A stretch of DNA of 64,000 nt from Fontisphaera persica (GTDB lineage: Bacteria; Verrucomicrobiota; Verrucomicrobiia; Limisphaerales; Fontisphaeraceae): positions 124,001-188,000 of the forward strand of contig NZ_CP116615.1 of NCBI RefSeq assembly GCF_024832785.1, given 5' to 3'. Made by a program: the position numbers and the translations under genes. Below are positions 54,687-63,766 of the stretch, piece by piece. The first letter of the stretch is position 1; each line of letters begins with the position of its first letter. The notes beneath the pieces were generated by a model. It was not told where the DNA came from, ran no database searches, and worked only from the letters and a program-made list of their open reading frames with translations.

Positions 54687-56927
54687 ATGGTTTCGCCCAA
54701 TCCCCCACCTCCCACGCCGCATTACCTGCCGCCGCCGGACATCACGGCACCGGAAAGCCCCAGTGAACTGCGGACCATCGCCGGCATCCTTGCGGACAAG
54801 GCATGGTTGATCATCTTGTGTGTGGTAATCTCGCTGATGGTGGCCGCCTATCATTTGAAAAATTCCCCCCGTTTGTATCAGGCGGTGGCCACGGTGCAGG
54901 TGGAGCAGGAGGAAAAAAAGGCGGTCAAGGTGGATCCGATTGTGCGGGAAGATTTACGGAGTTCGGAGTCGCTCAACACCATCGTGCAGAAATTCAAGAG
55001 CCGGGCCTTGCTGGAGCGGGTGGTGGAGACCAACCGGCTGGCGCAAAATCCCGCATTTGTGCCGCAGGATGGCTCGGTGACCCGTGATGAGGTCGTTGCC
55101 CGGTTGGGCAATTTGACCAGAGCCGAGCTGCGCCGGGGGACGCGGCTGATTGACATTTTTGCGGTTCACACGGACCCGAAACTGGCAGCCGACATTGCCA
55201 ACGCTCTGGCGGAGCAATACATGGCCTATGACATGCAAACCGTCTCTGCTACGACCAAGGGGGCTTATTCCTATCTGCGCGACGAAACGGAGCGGTTGAA
55301 GAAAAAGCTCGAGGAATCGGAACGCAATCTGCAGAAATACCGCGAGGAGGCGGGGATTGTGTCTTTGCAGCAGAGTCAGGATGTGCTGGCGCCACAGTTG
55401 CGGGAATTGACGGCCAAAGTGGCGCAGGCGCGCAGTGATACGGCGCGTTTGCAGCGGCAATACCAGCGTTTGCTGGCCCAGGCCTCCAATGTCAGCGATT
55501 TGCTGTTGCTGCCGCAGATTGCCGCCATGCCGGAAGTGCAAGGGCTGCGGACGGCGTTGAGCAAAAGCGAGCAGGACTTCAAGATTCTGTCGCTGCGCTA
55601 CAAGGACAAGCATCCCAAGTACATTGATGCGGCGGTGCAGATTGAGGCCATGAAGCGTGACTTGCACCTGGCCGCCACCAACGCCCTGGGCCGGTTGTTG
55701 GAGTCCATCAAGGTGGACATCGAGGACGCCAAAATCAATCAGGAAGGACTGGAGAAGGAATTGAAACAGCTCGAGGCGGACGCGCTGCGGGTCAGCCAGC
55801 ACGCCATTCAATACAGCCTGCTGAGCCGGGAATTGGAGGCCGACCGGGCTTTGTTTGATTCGGTGTTGAATCGCCTGAAGGAAACCAGCCTGGCGGCGGA
55901 GCAACAGCCGGAAAAGTTGCGGTTTATTCAGCCTGCCGTGCCGCCGACCCAGCCGTTTTTGCCCAGGGTTCAGCGCACCTACAGCTTTGCGTTGTTGATT
56001 GGGCTGGCGGTGGGGCTGGCTCTGGCGTTTGGCAGCAACGCGATGGATACCTCGTTCAAGTCGGTGGAGCAGGCCGAGGCTTACTTGCAATTGCCCGTTT
56101 TCACGGCCATTCCCAAGCTGAAGGAAGTGCGCCTGGGCGATACGCGGTTTGTAGCGATTGAGGGCTCTGATTCACGGGGGGCAGAGGCCTTTCGCACGTT
56201 GCGCACCTCGGTGTTGATGCTGGAGCGGGAGGAGGAGCGCAAGGTGTTTTTGTTCACCAGCGCGTTTCCGGGGGAGGGCAAGACTTTCAGTTCCATCAAC
56301 TTTGCCATATCGCTGGCCCAACAGGGCTTGCGGGTGTTGCTGATTGATGCTGATTTACGCAAGCCCAGCGTGGAAAATTATATCACCGGGCAAACGAGCA
56401 AGTTGAGCGGTTTAACTGATGTCCTGGCGGGTAATCGAAGCTTCCATGAGGTCATCCAGACGGTTGAGAAAGTCAAAAACCTGCACTGGATGGCAGGCGG
56501 CAAACCAGCGCCCAACCCGGCAGAACTGCTGGCCACGCCTGCTTTCAGGCAGGTCATCAAACATGCCGTGGACAACTACGACCGGGTGGTGCTGGACACG
56601 GCGCCCATCCACGCGGTCAGCGATACCCTGCTGATTTGCAACCTTGCTGAGACGGCCATTCTGGTGGTCAACAGCACCAAGACGCCACGCAAGCCGGTGG
56701 CACGCTCCATTCAGCTCATCCGCAACGCGGGTGGAAACCCCAGCGGCGTGGTGCTGAATCTGGTGCCCATCCGCCGGGGTGGGGGATATTATTACGACAG
56801 CTTCTACTATTATCACTCCGGCTATTACGACCAGAAGAAAGCCAGGGAATCTTCCGAGGCCAGCACGTCGGATGTGGCTGCGGGCAAGCAATCTAAAGAA
56901 GAAACGACGGCTTCGCCTGCAAAATGA
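54687..56927 (+). CDS. Polysaccharide co-polymerase with bacterial tyrosine autokinase domain (Wzc-like)
   Basis: 746 residues. A Wzz-like N-terminal part has a first membrane segment (LIILCVVISLMVAAYHL), a coiled-coil region (DETERLKKKLEESERNLQKY) and a second membrane segment (FALLIGLAVGLALAFG). The BY-kinase domain has Walker A SAFPGEGKTFSS with Lys532, Walker A' VLLIDADLRKPS and Walker B VVLDTAPIH. The C-terminus is a tyrosine cluster with eight Tyr between 701 and 714 (YYYDSFYYYHSGYY). Phosphorylation of that cluster normally controls polymer length and export. Confidence 0.94.
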   Translation: MVSPNPPPPTPHYLPPPDITAPESPSELRTIAGILADKAWLIILCVVISLMVAAYHLKNSPRLYQAVATVQVEQEEKKAVKVDPIVREDLRSSESLNTIVQKFKSRALLERVVETNRLAQNPAFVPQDGSVTRDEVVARLGNLTRAELRRGTRLIDIFAVHTDPKLAADIANALAEQYMAYDMQTVSATTKGAYSYLRDETERLKKKLEESERNLQKYREEAGIVSLQQSQDVLAPQLRELTAKVAQARSDTARLQRQYQRLLAQASNVSDLLLLPQIAAMPEVQGLRTALSKSEQDFKILSLRYKDKHPKYIDAAVQIEAMKRDLHLAATNALGRLLESIKVDIEDAKINQEGLEKELKQLEADALRVSQHAIQYSLLSRELEADRALFDSVLNRLKETSLAAEQQPEKLRFIQPAVPPTQPFLPRVQRTYSFALLIGLAVGLALAFGSNAMDTSFKSVEQAEAYLQLPVFTAIPKLKEVRLGDTRFVAIEGSDSRGAEAFRTLRTSVLMLEREEERKVFLFTSAFPGEGKTFSSINFAISLAQQGLRVLLIDADLRKPSVENYITGQTSKLSGLTDVLAGNRSFHEVIQTVEKVKNLHWMAGGKPAPNPAELLATPAFRQVIKHAVDNYDRVVLDTAPIHAVSDTLLICNLAETAILVVNSTKTPRKPVARSIQLIRNAGGNPSGVVLNLVPIRRGGGYYYDSFYYYHSGYYDQKKARESSEASTSDVAAGKQSKEETTASPAK

Positions 56928-56998
56928 CCAAAAAAAGATCGTATCAAAGTTTGACGTCCAGGTGCGGACCTTTTAGAAGGTATTTGTCCGAAAAATAA

Positions 56999-57016
56999 GT
57001 AGGACATTTGTCCTAC
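56999..57016. promoter_or_regulatory. Perfect inverted repeat GTAGGACA-TT-TGTCCTAC
   Basis: Two 8-bp arms with a 2-bp spacer, 38 bp before the ATG at 57054. A further ATTTGTCC half-site occurs at 56982-56989. This looks like a protein-binding operator, not a terminator, because no T-run follows. Regulator unknown. Confidence 0.5.
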
Positions 57017-57053
57017 AAACACCGGATGGCCAGCATGGGATACCATCGAAACT

Positions 57054-57962
57054 ATGAATGCGCCTGACCACAAATATGGGGTGTTAATGGCGCTGATTTT
57101 GTTGTGTTGTGCCGGTATTTGGGCGGTGAGACAGCCATCAGCCAACGACCAACGGCCAGGTGAAATGGCGTTGTTGGGGGGTGTGCCTGCACCTGAAATC
57201 CCAACTGTGGCGGTGCGCCGGCTGCAGGAGGTCACACCGGGGAAGCGCCTGACGCTTTTGACGCAGATGTTGCAGGAATTGCAGGACGTGCAGCCAGGGG
57301 CGCTGCCATATTTTGTGGGGGCGGTCAGCCGGCGGTTTCCTGAGGTTGCGCCATGGTTGCTGGTGGAGGCCATTTCTCAGAATCCGGAGCAAACTGTGGC
57401 GTGTGTCCGTGCCGCCAGCGCGGCAGTGCCGGACCAACTGGCCTTGCTCACCAGCGAATGTGTGAGAAACCTGCCGGAGTCTTTCCCTTTGGTGGCGATC
57501 ACCGCTGCCCAGCAGCATCCAGATGCCGCGGAGGCCATCTTGCAGGCCATCGGCAGGGTGTTGCCAGAGGCGCGGACGGCCTTGGAAACGGCCACCCGGC
57601 GGCAGCAGAAGTTTCCGGTGGATGTTTGGGAGGTTTTGGCGGAGGCGGACCGTCTTATTACAAACCGAGGAAACGGCGACAACCCTGGCGAAAAGTCTGA
57701 CGGCCAGACGCAGCCGGCCAGGCAGATGGCAGGCAATAATGGCAATGGCCGAGCTGAAAAATCACCTTTTGCCAGTTTACAACAATTGGCGCGGGCCAGA
57801 CTGGAAAAGGAAAGGCAACAATCTCATCCCGAATCAGACAGCAATGCCACGGCGAAGCCGGTTAGTCCGGCGGCGTTGAGTAAAACCACGGCCCCTTTAT
57901 CCGTGACTGCCCCGGGCGTGGGGAATATCAACAAGACGGCCAGCCAGGTGGAGGTGCGCTAA
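57054..57962 (+). CDS. Single-pass membrane protein of unknown function in the exopolysaccharide locus
   Basis: 302 residues. One N-terminal membrane segment (GVLMALILLCCAGIWAV) is followed by helical repeats from about residue 60 to 190 (RLTLLTQMLQELQDVQPGAL, APWLLVEAISQNPEQTVACV, PLVAITAAQQHPDAAEAILQ). The remainder is low-complexity Asn/Gln/Ser/Ala (from residue about 205). I recognise no family. It lies behind the palindrome and ahead of ydcF-like in the exopolysaccharide region. Confidence 0.7.
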   Translation: MNAPDHKYGVLMALILLCCAGIWAVRQPSANDQRPGEMALLGGVPAPEIPTVAVRRLQEVTPGKRLTLLTQMLQELQDVQPGALPYFVGAVSRRFPEVAPWLLVEAISQNPEQTVACVRAASAAVPDQLALLTSECVRNLPESFPLVAITAAQQHPDAAEAILQAIGRVLPEARTALETATRRQQKFPVDVWEVLAEADRLITNRGNGDNPGEKSDGQTQPARQMAGNNGNGRAEKSPFASLQQLARARLEKERQQSHPESDSNATAKPVSPAALSKTTAPLSVTAPGVGNINKTASQVEVR

Positions 57963-58228
57963 CAAATAATTGGGCAAGCCTCCACTTGAAGCCAGGCGGT
58001 TTTCGCCATAAACTAATGAAGGACATAGCCATACCCGTGTGAGGTATTGCGGTTGATGATGGTGAAAATTGGGTGTGGTGGGTAATGGAATTTGGATTAA
58101 GCATACTCGTGCTAAATCCAAAGGCGGTAGCTTGTTCTCAAAATTGAGGCGGGATAATATCGCAAAAGATGATTGGCCTGCATTACCTTGCTCATTCAGT
58201 CCAATCCCAATTCCAATCAATTGATTAA
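57963..58228. other. Intergenic region before the YdcF-like gene
   Basis: 266 bp with no supported gene. The sequence is AT-richer than its neighbours in the last 150 bp and probably contains a promoter. No repeat or hairpin of note was seen. Confidence 0.45.
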
Positions 58229-58897
58229 ATGTCCGCTGAAAAACAGCACGCATCTGAAAAAAATGCCCGCTCCTCTGGCTCGTTCTGGCGGCGGGCGGGG
58301 GTGTGCTTGGTTTTGGCCATTGGCCTCTTGGCGCTTGCCTACGTTTTTCGTGCACCGCTGTGCCTGGCCTACGCCGACCTGTGGATTGTAAATCAGCCTG
58401 CGCAAAAGGCGGATGCCATTTTTGTGCTGGGAGGAGGTCTCCAATATCGTCCCTTTGTGGCTGCCGATTACTACCACGCCGGGCTGGCGCCGAAAATTTT
58501 GATCAGCCACGCCAAGCCCAGCCCCACCGATGAACTGGGGCTTACTGCGCAGGAAAAAGATGTGATGCGCAAGGTGCTTCTCGCCAAGCGGGTACCCGAG
58601 ACGGCCATTGAGGTCATCGGCTCCAATGTGACGAGCACCTTGGAGGAGACCCTGGCGCTCCGCGACTGGGTGATGCGCCAAAAAGCCCGGCGGGTGCTCA
58701 TCCCCACCGACATTGCCCACAGCCGCCGTGCCAAGTTCATATTTGAACGTCAACTCAAACAGACGGGGGTCGAGGTGCTGGTTACGGCCATTGAGCCACG
58801 CGAATACCAGCGGGCAAATTGGTGGAGAAAGGAGGAGGGCATCATTGCCTTCCAAAATGAGTTAGTTAAATATGCCCTTTACTTGTGGAGATACTAA
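58229..58897 (+). CDS. YdcF-like DUF218 membrane-anchored protein
   Basis: 222 residues with one membrane segment (AGVCLVLAIGLLALAYVF). The DUF218 core follows: DAIFVLGGGLQYRPFVAADY, VTSTLEETLALRDWVMRQ and RRVLIPTDIAHSRRAKFIFE. Proteins of this family are tied to envelope and cell-wall or exopolysaccharide synthesis; the reaction is not settled. Its position in the export locus agrees with that. Confidence 0.88.
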   Translation: MSAEKQHASEKNARSSGSFWRRAGVCLVLAIGLLALAYVFRAPLCLAYADLWIVNQPAQKADAIFVLGGGLQYRPFVAADYYHAGLAPKILISHAKPSPTDELGLTAQEKDVMRKVLLAKRVPETAIEVIGSNVTSTLEETLALRDWVMRQKARRVLIPTDIAHSRRAKFIFERQLKQTGVEVLVTAIEPREYQRANWWRKEEGIIAFQNELVKYALYLWRY

Positions 58898-59037
58898 ACT
58901 TTGCCTGACTTTCGAAGCCACAATGGCTTAACTTTTCTGCCGCAAGCGTGCCAGAAAAGTGGAATGGCGAAAAGAAGGGATAATTGGATATCCCAGCGAG
59001 GGCGAAAAGGCGAAATGGGATTTAGGTTTTTTAGCAC

Positions 59038-60074
59038 ATGAAAAAACTTTTGGTTACGGGATCGTCCGGCTTGATTGGGTCCGAGGTGGTCGAGCATTTT
59101 TGCACGGATGGGTGGGAAGTCCATGGCGTGGACAACAACATGCGCGCGGATTTCTTTGGCCCCGCTGGTGACACGCGGTGGAATCAGCGCCGGTTGAGCG
59201 CCAAGCACCGGAACTTTCACCATCACGAGCTGGACATCCGCAACCGGCAGGGCGTGCTGGATTTGGTGCAGGAACTGCGGCCGGATGCCATTGTGCACAC
59301 GGCGGCCCAGCCTTCGCATGATCTGGCCGCCTCACGGCCCTTTGATGACTTTGACGTTAACGCCAGCGGCACCTTGAATCTCTTGGAGGCGGCGCGCCGA
59401 TTTTGCGCCGAGTCGCCCTTTGTGCACATGAGCACGAACAAGGTTTATGGCGACCGGCCCAACACGATCCGGCTCAAGGAGTTGGAGACCCGGTGGGATT
59501 ACGACGATCCGGCGTTTGCCGACGGCATCGCTGAGGATTTCCCCATAGACCAGAGCAAGCACAGCCTCTTTGGCGCCTCCAAGCTGGCGGCGGATGTTCT
59601 GGTGCAGGAATACGGCCGCTACTTCAACATGCCCACCTGCTGCCTGCGCGGCGGCTGCCTCACCGGCCCCAACCATAGCGGAGTGGAGCTGCATGGGTTT
59701 TGAGTTATCTCATCAAGTGCAACCTGGAGGGCAAAGTCTATCGTATCTTCGGTTACAAAGGGAAACAAGTCCGAGATAACATCCACAGCCATGACGTTGT
59801 CACCTTTATGAAGCATTTCATCGCCGCTCCGCGATGCGGCGAAGTCTATAACATCGGCGGCGGCCGCCAGAACAGCATCTCCATCCTCGAGGCCTTCAAA
59901 CTCATCGAGTCCATCTCCGGCAAACCCATGCAATACGAATATGTGGATCAGCCACGCATAGGTGACCATATTTGTTATGTAACAAACATAAATAAGGCGT
60001 GCAGCCATTATACTAAATGGAGCGTAAGCATTGGATTGCTTAGTATATTCAGCGAAATTGAAAAAATTGGTTGA
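59038..60074 (+). pseudogene. NAD-dependent epimerase, CDP-paratose 2-epimerase-like, with one frame break
   Basis: The first frame (59038-59703) has the Rossmann motif [19 protein letters not shown] and runs to [12 protein letters not shown], then stops. The second frame (from 59700) continues SYLIKCNLEGKVYRIFGYKG and EVYNIGGGRQNSISILEAF. One extra T in the T4 run at 59698-59701 restores a single product of about 345 residues. In place of the usual Y-x3-K the sequence reads SLFGASK, i.e. Phe instead of Tyr. It should modify a nucleotide sugar for the exopolysaccharide. A sequencing error cannot be excluded; if so this is an intact CDS. Confidence 0.85.
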
Positions 60075-60101
60075 GCAGAAAATAAAACAACGCAATTTTG
60101 T

Positions 60102-60781
60102 ATGCAAATTATCAATCAACTACTTATAAAATGCCGAATATATGTTGGGTTTATTTTAAGAAAAACCGGACTTAAGAAAGATCCATTTTATTATCTAAGA
60201 TTCTCTAAAGGTGTAATCCATATAGGTGCCCACAAAGGTCAAGAAGCAGGTCTCTATGCGGAATATAATTTGCCCGTTTTGTGGATTGAGGCAGTTGAGG
60301 AGTATTTTGTTGAATTGCGCAAAAACATTCAACGTTTTCCCAATCAAATCGCTATTAATGCGATGCTAGGAAGTGAAGATGGAAAGGAGCAAGATTTCTA
60401 TATAGGCGACACCTTGTCTTCCATGTATCCGATTGACAGACTCAAGGAACTTTTAAATACGGATGGCGAATTTACACAGCGAGTGTTAAAATCAAAAAAC
60501 TAGATACTGTGCTTGAAAATTGCAGCCAAATATATGATACGATAATTATTGATGTCCAGGGAGCTGAACTTGAGGTTTTAAAAGGGGCGAAAAAGACTTT
60601 GAAGAAAATTAAATACATTATAACTGAAGCTAGTGACTATTCCGCATATAAGGGCTGCTGCACACTGAATGAATTGGCAGACTATTTACGAATGCATGGC
60701 TTTAGAATAAAAACGAAAAGAAAAGTCAGATGGAAACCGGGTGTGGGTGGGGAGTATGATGTCATGTTTGTCAGGAAGTGA
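60102..60781 (+). pseudogene. FkbM-family methyltransferase, with one frame break
   Basis: Frame 1 (60102-60503) has a SAM-binding start SKGVIHIGAHKGQEAGLYA and VLWIEAVEEYFVELRKNI. Frame 2 (to 60781) continues TIIIDVQGAELEVLKGAKK and EYDVMFVRK, the usual FkbM end. Adding one A to the A4 run at 60488-60491 joins them as RVLKIKKLDTVLENC. The family puts methyl groups on sugars or polyketides. This starts the AT-rich part of the locus. The next gene begins within its stop. Confidence 0.85.
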
Positions 60782-61821
60782 AAATATTCGTACATTCAGT
60801 AACTGGGTCAAATGTTGATAGGCGGACCCTATTCAATTTGATTCATGCGTCAAATATAGCCAAACGATATGAAGTAACTGAATCAGCGAGGGAGTCAGAT
60901 TTAATATTGCTGACCGATATAGATCCCATTGACACAATTATCTTTCCTAATCTGTTTAAAAATAAGTACTCTAAATATTATCCGGAAAAAACGTTTGTAA
61001 TATCTGAATGGGACAGATACCCAACCTACTTTAGGGGGTCTTTGCAGTCGCGTCAAAGAAAAATAATACAGCAGGAAGATTTGCCTCCTCAGGTTATTAT
61101 TTAACGCAAAAGCAGTGGGATATTAAAGCAATCGCTAATAGAGGTTACTTATGCGAAAAAGGTTTCTTTATAGTTTCGTTGGCCGTGATGCATGCCGACT
61201 CAGAAATATATTATTTGAAATTCATGAAGAACAAAAATACAGTGATGTAGTAGTGAGAAAAACGCGAGGTACATCAGGATATTATTCTGCAACGGAGGAA
61301 GAGAAAAATAAAATGCGCGAAGACTATTTGGAAATAATGGGAAAATCATTATTCTCACTTTGTCCGCGTGGAGTTGGATTGAGTAGCATTAGACTTTTTG
61401 AAAGCATGGAAATGGGTGTTGCACCAGTTATTATTGCAGATGACTGGCTTCCTTGCTATGGGCCGAAATGGGATTAATTTGCGCTTTTTATCCAGGAAAA
61501 GACATAACTAATATTTATGAAATATTGAAAAACGAAAGGCAAAGAGCAATTCAAATGGGAATTAAGGCGAGAATGGAGTGGGAGAAGTGGTTTTCTGAAG
61601 AACAATATTTTGAATCCATTATATACTCCATACATAGTATTATTAAGCAGTCGAATACAAACGAGAAAAAATACATAAAATATAGGTATATAACTGCTTT
61701 CAGATTGTTGGTGAAATACCTGCTAACAAAGGCGAATGTTAAAACGAAGATGGCTGTAAAAAATATTTTGGGGATTCTATTTATAAAACAATCAAGGATT
61801 TTTACCGATATAGTCGATTAG
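60778..61821 (+). pseudogene. Exostosin (GT47)-like glycosyltransferase, copy A, with three frame breaks
   Basis: The reading frame moves three times. Adding one A to the A5 run 61059-61063, one A to the A5 run 61156-61160 and one T at 61474-61475 gives one product of about 348 residues. It has KRFLYSFVGRDACRL, SLCPRGVGLSSIRLFESMEM and GVAPVIIADDWLPCYGPKW, the exostosin-type donor-binding region. The start is a GTG overlapping the FkbM stop. Copy B downstream aligns along its whole length, including the third-frame stretch FASSGYYLTQKQ, so the breaks are real interruptions of one gene. Confidence 0.8.
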
Positions 61822-61831
61822 TAAGCAAATA

Positions 61832-62841
61832 ATGAATGCAATGAGTCCTATGGGATTAAAAATATTTATTAATTCATGTGAAACGAATAACAACCGAAAA
61901 CATTATGATTTTGAATTGAAATTACTCCTAAGTGATTGCTGGCTTAGTAAGGAAGCGAAGGATTCAGACGTTATAATTAGTTGCGATATAAGTGAGGGCG
62001 ATTATTATAAAAACCTGAGAAAACAAAGCTTATGGTTCAAATATGCACAGAAAACTTTTGCTTATACGGAGACTGATCATCCGCCGCATTTTATGCACGG
62101 AATATACAGTTCGGCGGAGAAATGGAGAAATGGAACAAACAGGTACGCAAGTTGTGGGTACTACATGCATCAGAAGTGTTACCCTAATCCGATGCCACAC
62201 GGACCATTGGGTTATGAACGGGAAAAAAATATTTGTTCTCATTTTTAGGGAGAAACAGCCATAAGACACGCAAAAGGATATTTGAGTTGGGAAGGCAGTG
62301 GAGGAATGCGTTAATACTTGATACTTCGGAATACAATCATTTTACCGACAGCAAAGAGCGAAAGGTGGAATATCAAATCAAGTACTGGAAGGCATCACTT
62401 GAATCTAAGTATGCGCTTTGTCCCCGCGGTGCGGGAACGTCCAGTGTAAGACTCTTTGAAATGATGGAAGCAGGTGTGGCTCCAGTTATCATTTCGGATG
62501 ATTGGATACCATGTTTTGGACCCAAGTGGGAAGACTTTGCAATATTCGTCTCGGAAAATGAAATTCAAAGCCTTCCAGAAATATTGCGAAAACATGAGAA
62601 TGAATATCAGAAACGCGGTGAACTGGCGCGCAAGGCTTGGGAAATGCACTTCAGCCCTGAAAAATATGGAAGATTTCTTGTGGACAGTATTTTAAAAATA
62701 ATGAGAGAACAAAAAGTGTCTGAACGATACTACCGTACAATATATCCAGTTCTTTTAGCCAGTGAAGTCTTGCGCTGCTTTGGCATCCGGATGTCAATAT
62801 ATGCCAAAATACTAGTCAAACGTATGGCAGGTGCAATATGA
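61832..62841 (+). pseudogene. Exostosin (GT47)-like glycosyltransferase, copy B, with one frame break
   Basis: Frame 1 (61832-62248) covers LKIFINSCETNNNRKHYDFE and RYASCGYYMHQKCYPN. Frame 2 (to 62841) covers FSFLGRNSHKTRKRIFELG, YALCPRGAGTSSVRLFEMME and PVIISDDWIPCFGPKWEDF. One more A in the A7 run 62223-62229 gives REKKYLFSFLGR and a protein of about 336 residues. It is a tandem paralogue of copy A. The start could also be the ATG at 61850, which aligns with copy A's first residue. It is likely to add a sugar to the exopolysaccharide repeat unit. Confidence 0.82.
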
Positions 62842-63766
62842 AGAAAGTTCGCATTACATCAATCAATTACAAAGCTCATTTGTGGGAAGACTCTATTATT
62901 GATGACATACTATATTCAGGAAAGCTATCACTCCAAGAGGCTGATGGATTGTTGGCAATCGTGGATCCAACCGAAGAACTGCTAATATTCAAGGGACCGA
63001 AATTATGGTACACATATGAGCCTTCATGGCATTATCACTATCGAGGACACCCGATTGGAAAGAAATTGGTAAGGATATTGAAACCTGATGAATGGGCGTA
63101 TTTTGCAAATAAAGACGAAAGATACAGAGTCCCACATTCCACCCACATTGGAGAATTATCATGTCCTAGAGAAAATAATCAAACAAAAAGCGTTGTAGCT
63201 GTTGTATCAAATTATGGAGGAAGGTTGTGGTTTCTAAGACCACACATTTGGCTAAGAAATATATTCATTCTAAATAAAAATGTAGAGTTGTTTGGAAAGA
63301 TGGAGAAATGGAGTCAGTTTAGGCATTTCCCTTTAATTTGGAAGAAAGGCTTGCCAAGCAATTATAAGGGACCTCCCAGTGCAGGACCCAATGCCGACGA
63401 ATATATATTATTTTGTCGAAATATAAAGTATGTGTATGTCTGGAAAACAGTTGTGAGAAATATTACTTCACAGAGAAGTTTGTTAATGCGGTTCGGGCTG
63501 GTTGTATTCCAATATATCATCCTCATTCATCTGTTAGAAATATATTTCTGAAAGGAGCCCGATGGGTGGACCCAAAAGATTTTAATTATTCACCCAAAAA
63601 AACCATTGCTTTTGCGTTGAGGCAGGATATTAATGAATATCGCAAATATAACGATGCGTGGTTGCGATCGGGCATGCTGGACAAACTTGACCATGCAAAA
63701 GTAATCCCACTATGGCTACATCCGATATTTAAGGAGAAATTTGCAAGAGATGAAAAAAAGAAATAG
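62838..63766 (+). pseudogene. GT10 (fucosyltransferase)-like glycosyltransferase, with one frame break
   Basis: Frame 1 (from the ATG at 62838, overlapping the previous stop) has VVAVVSNYGGRLWFLRPH and FGKMEKWSQFRHFPLIWKKG. Frame 2 (to 63766) has CLENSCEKYYFTEKFVNAVR and AGCIPIYHPHSSVRNIFL, the ENS...TEKF...G-x-I/V-P-I-Y motif of GT10 alpha-1,3-fucosyltransferases. One more T in the T4 run 63411-63414 makes a single product of about 309 residues. Its donor could be GDP-fucose, but this is inferred from the family. It overlaps the rfbA start by 17 nt. Confidence 0.82.
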
